7,446 nucleotides of DNA from DATMXS01 sp050260275 (GTDB lineage: Bacteria; Acidobacteriota; Terriglobia; Bryobacterales; Bryobacteraceae). Made by a program: the position numbers and the translations under genes. Below the pieces are notes generated by a model. That model saw only the letters and a program-made list of their open reading frames with translations, was not told the DNA's origin and ran no database searches. Below are positions 5,396-7,446 of the stretch, in pieces; positions within the stretch are counted from its first letter, which is position 1; each line of letters begins with the position of its first letter. The DNA lies in NCBI GenBank assembly GCA_050260275.1, contig JBLNBX010000279.1:1-7446 (forward strand). The letters run 5' to 3'.

Positions 5396-6258
5396 GGCGG
5401 GGCCGCTCCCCTGCTCTGCGCCTGCCGCACGACAGCATCGGCCACGGCTACAACCGCGCGCATCTCGGCCACAGCGTGCACGCGCACGATGTGCGCGCCG
5501 TTCACAATTGCGATCGCCACTGCGCCCGCGGTCGCGAACTCAGTCTCATTTTGTGAGCGCTGCGACAGGAACGACTTCCGCGATGGCCCCACCATCAGCG
5601 GGAGGTCGATGCCGGCCAGCTTCCCCAACTCCGCCAGGATCTCCGCGTTCTGCTCGCCGCGCTTTCCGAAGCCAAGGCCGGGGTCGATCACGATTCTCCC
5701 GCGCGGCACTCCAGCCCGCATCGCGCGCGCGGCCGCAGCCTCGAGATCCGCCGCGACGGCGCCCGGCGCATCCTTCAGCGGCGGCAGCTTGGCCCAGGTG
5801 TCCGGCGTTCCGCGCATGTGGTTGAGGATGAGCCCCGCGTCGTACTTCACCGCGACCTTAGCCAGTTGCGGATCGAACGTGAGCCCGCTCGGATCATTGA
5901 TGATCTCCGCGCCGAGGTCGAGCGCGTTCTCCGCCACGCCCCTTTTGTAGGTGTCCACGGAAATCGGTATGCCCAGCTTGCCCCGCAGCCGTTTCAGCAC
6001 CGGAATCAGCCGGCGCTTCTCCTCGGCTTCGGAGATGCGCGCCGAGCCCGGCCGCGTCGATTCCGCGCCGATATCTATGATGTCAGCCCCCTGCTCCTCC
6101 ATCTCGAGAGCGCGCGCATAGGCGCGGTCCGGATCGGCGAACTGGCCGCCATCGGAGAAGGAGTCTGGCGTCACGTTGAGAATGCCCGCTATCAGCGTGC
6201 GGTCGCCGAGCTGGATCTCGCGCTGCTTCAGACGCCAGAGGTAGCGTTTGCGCGCCAT
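5365..6258 (-). CDS. folP: Dihydropteroate synthase
   Basis: Condenses dihydropterin pyrophosphate with para-aminobenzoate in folate synthesis; it is the cytoplasmic target of sulfonamides. From ATG 6258 the product is 297 aa, a typical length. TIM-barrel motifs appear in order: ILNVTPDSFSDGG (26-38), GADIIDIGAESTRPG (57-71), IPISVDTYK (97-105), GAEIINDPSG (116-125), ILNHMRGTP (144-152), IVIDPGLGFGKRGEQN (189-204), LPLMVGPSRKSFL (219-231) and IVRVHAVAEMR (257-267). The last motif reads RVHAV where RVHDV is common. I chose ATG 6258 because it lies 2 nt after the tyrS stop and gives the usual N-terminal extension; an in-frame GTG at 6282 would sit inside tyrS. The tight spacing implies an operon with tyrS and probably translational coupling. 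The last residues after about 283 are poorly conserved-looking, and that part overlaps mutM. Confidence 0.96.
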   Translation of the reverse strand: MARKRYLWRLKQREIQLGDRTLIAGILNVTPDSFSDGGQFADPDRAYARALEMEEQGADIIDIGAESTRPGSARISEAEEKRRLIPVLKRLRGKLGIPISVDTYKRGVAENALDLGAEIINDPSGLTFDPQLAKVAVKYDAGLILNHMRGTPDTWAKLPPLKDAPGAVAADLEAAAARAMRAGVPRGRIVIDPGLGFGKRGEQNAEILAELGKLAGIDLPLMVGPSRKSFLSQRSQNETEFATAGAVAIAIVNGAHIVRVHAVAEMRAVVAVADAVVRQAQSRGAAPPQTERWHRGQ

Positions 6259-6260
6259 GT

Positions 6261-7446
6261 CTATACCATGACACGCCGCCACTGGCGGCCCACCTGCACC
6301 ACGAGTTCGCCCGAAACACCCTTCAGAATGGGCTGGGTGCGCTTCTCGCCGTTGATCTCCACCGCCCCCGCCTTCAGTTTGCGCACCGCCTCGCTCACCG
6401 AGCTTGCCAGCCCCACACTCGCCAGCATCTTATCGAGCCGGATACCGTCCGGCAGCCGCGCGGCGTCCGGAAGCGGCACGGCCTCGATTTCCGACGGCAT
6501 CTCCTTTCTCCGCACCACTCGCGTGAACTCGCGGGCGGCGCGGTCCGCCTCGGCCTCGGAGTGAAAATCGGCGACGATCGTGCGGGCGAGCTGCATCTTC
6601 GCGTCCATGGGATGCACCGTGCCGCGCCGCACATTTTCACGCAGCAAGTCGATCTCCTGGACGGTCATGTCCGTGAGCAGCTCGTAATACCGGTACATCA
6701 GGTCGTCGCTGATCGACATCAGCTTCGCGAACATCGTCTCCGGGGGTTCCGTGATGCCCACGTAATTGCCGAGCGACTTCGACATCTTGTTCACGCCGTC
6801 GAGTCCCTCGAGCAGCGGCGTCGTCGCGACTATCTGCGGCGGCAGCCCGAAGTCGCGCTGGATCTCGCGGCCAACCAGCAGGTTGAACTTCTGGTCCGTG
6901 CCACCCAGTTCCACGTCGCATTTGAGATACACCGAATCGTACGCCTGCGCGAGCGGATAGAGCAGCTCGTGCACCGAGATCGGCGCGCCTTCCTTGAACC
7001 GTTTGGCGAAATCATCGCGTTCGAGCAGCCGCGCCACCGTGTACTTAGCGGCGAGCTTGATGATGTCCTCGAATTGCAGCGGCCGGAGCCAGTCGCCGTT
7101 GAAGCGTATCTCGGTCTTCTTCACGTCCAGCACTTTGAACACCTGCTGGCGGTATGTCTCGGCGTTGCGCTCGAGTTCCTCGCGCGTCATGGGCGGCCGC
7201 GTGATGTTGCGCCCCGTCGGGTCGCCTATTGCTCCGGTTCCATCGCCGATGACGAAGTAAACCGTGTGGCCCAGATCCTGGAAGTGCTTCATCTTCCGGA
7301 GCAGCACCGTGTGGCCGAGGTGCAGATCCGGCGCCGTGGGGTCGAAGCCGACCTTTACCCTGAGCGGACGGCCCTCGCGCGCGGCGGCTACCAGGCGTTC
7401 GCGAAGGTCTTCCTCGCGAATGATTTCCGTAAAACCTTTCTTCAGA
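6261..7446 (-). CDS. tyrS: Tyrosyl-tRNA synthetase, N-terminus cut by window edge
   Basis: Class I aminoacyl-tRNA synthetase that charges tRNA-Tyr in the cytoplasm. The frame is open to the right edge: 394 codons are visible and roughly 10-20 N-terminal residues appear missing, judged from the common family start before the KKGFTEIIREEDLRERL segment. The HIGH motif is HLGH in GFDPTAPDLHLGHTV (codons at 7311-7322). The tyrosine-specific VELGGTDQKFNLLVGREIQ follows, then KMSKS at 6774-6788 in GVNKMSKSLGNYVG. A C-terminal S4 RNA-binding domain starts near RLDKMLASVGLASSVSEAV and runs to the end (KAGAVEINGEKR, then QVGRQWRRV). The layout is that of the TyrS type with an S4 tail. The GTG at 7307 is internal and not the start, because it falls after the HIGH motif. 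The TAG stop (6261-6263) is 2 nt from the folP start. Confidence 0.97.
   Translation of the reverse strand, partial: LKKGFTEIIREEDLRERLVAAAREGRPLRVKVGFDPTAPDLHLGHTVLLRKMKHFQDLGHTVYFVIGDGTGAIGDPTGRNITRPPMTREELERNAETYRQQVFKVLDVKKTEIRFNGDWLRPLQFEDIIKLAAKYTVARLLERDDFAKRFKEGAPISVHELLYPLAQAYDSVYLKCDVELGGTDQKFNLLVGREIQRDFGLPPQIVATTPLLEGLDGVNKMSKSLGNYVGITEPPETMFAKLMSISDDLMYRYYELLTDMTVQEIDLLRENVRRGTVHPMDAKMQLARTIVADFHSEAEADRAAREFTRVVRRKEMPSEIEAVPLPDAARLPDGIRLDKMLASVGLASSVSEAVRKLKAGAVEINGEKRTQPILKGVSGELVVQVGRQWRRVMV

Noticed and set aside
5818..6564. Plus-strand open frame of about 248 codons across folP and tyrS
   Set aside because: It is a shadow of two genes with complete, conserved motifs on the minus strand.
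1..7446. CRISPR array, insertion sequence, toxin-antitoxin pair or riboswitch
   Set aside because: No repeat-spacer pattern, no transposase domain or terminal inverted repeats, no recognisable toxin or antitoxin, and no known aptamer-like leader before any gene.

Overview
The window is GC-rich bacterial chromosome. By protein style it most resembles Acidobacteriota, perhaps the Solibacter/Bryobacter side. The reasons are the form of the dihydropteroate synthase and TyrRS N-termini, a stand-alone small TonB_C protein, a chemoreceptor with little or no HAMP domain, and a solitary sugar-binding lipoprotein. This placement is an inference from family resemblance; no ribosomal RNA is present to confirm it.

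Left part (1-977) is accessory DNA. A tyrosine-recombinase (integrase) gene runs in from the left edge. It is broken by two single-base frame changes and ends before the C-terminal catalytic residues. It faces a small uncharacterised gene on the opposite strand (533-808). Between that gene and the tRNA lie a 12-bp-period tandem direct repeat (905-927) and an AT-rich patch.

At 978-1053 (minus) is an intact tRNA-Thr(CGT) with encoded CCA and a recognisable promoter. Its 3' end points at the integrase remnant, the usual geometry for an element integrated in a tRNA gene. The window therefore probably captures the chromosomal edge of a decayed integrative element lying mostly to the left.

Middle part (1054-4543): a gap of about 360 bp with hairpins but no convincing gene; a periplasmic sugar-binding lipoprotein (minus, 1411-2361); divergent from it a methyl-accepting chemotaxis protein (plus, 2585-4084); then a small exported TonB C-terminal-domain protein (plus, 4133-4543). 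The binding protein and chemoreceptor could form a sensing pair, but this is only a positional inference.

Right part (4607-7446) is housekeeping: mutM/fpg for oxidised-base repair (plus) converges on and overlaps folP by 31 bp. folP (folate synthesis) sits 2 nt downstream of tyrS (tyrosyl-tRNA synthetase) on the minus strand, and tyrS is cut by the window end only about 10-20 codons into the gene. No clear new biological system is present. The most worthwhile items are the decayed integrase/tRNA boundary, the binding protein/chemoreceptor pair, and two genes that look leaderless with the same -10-to-start spacing.
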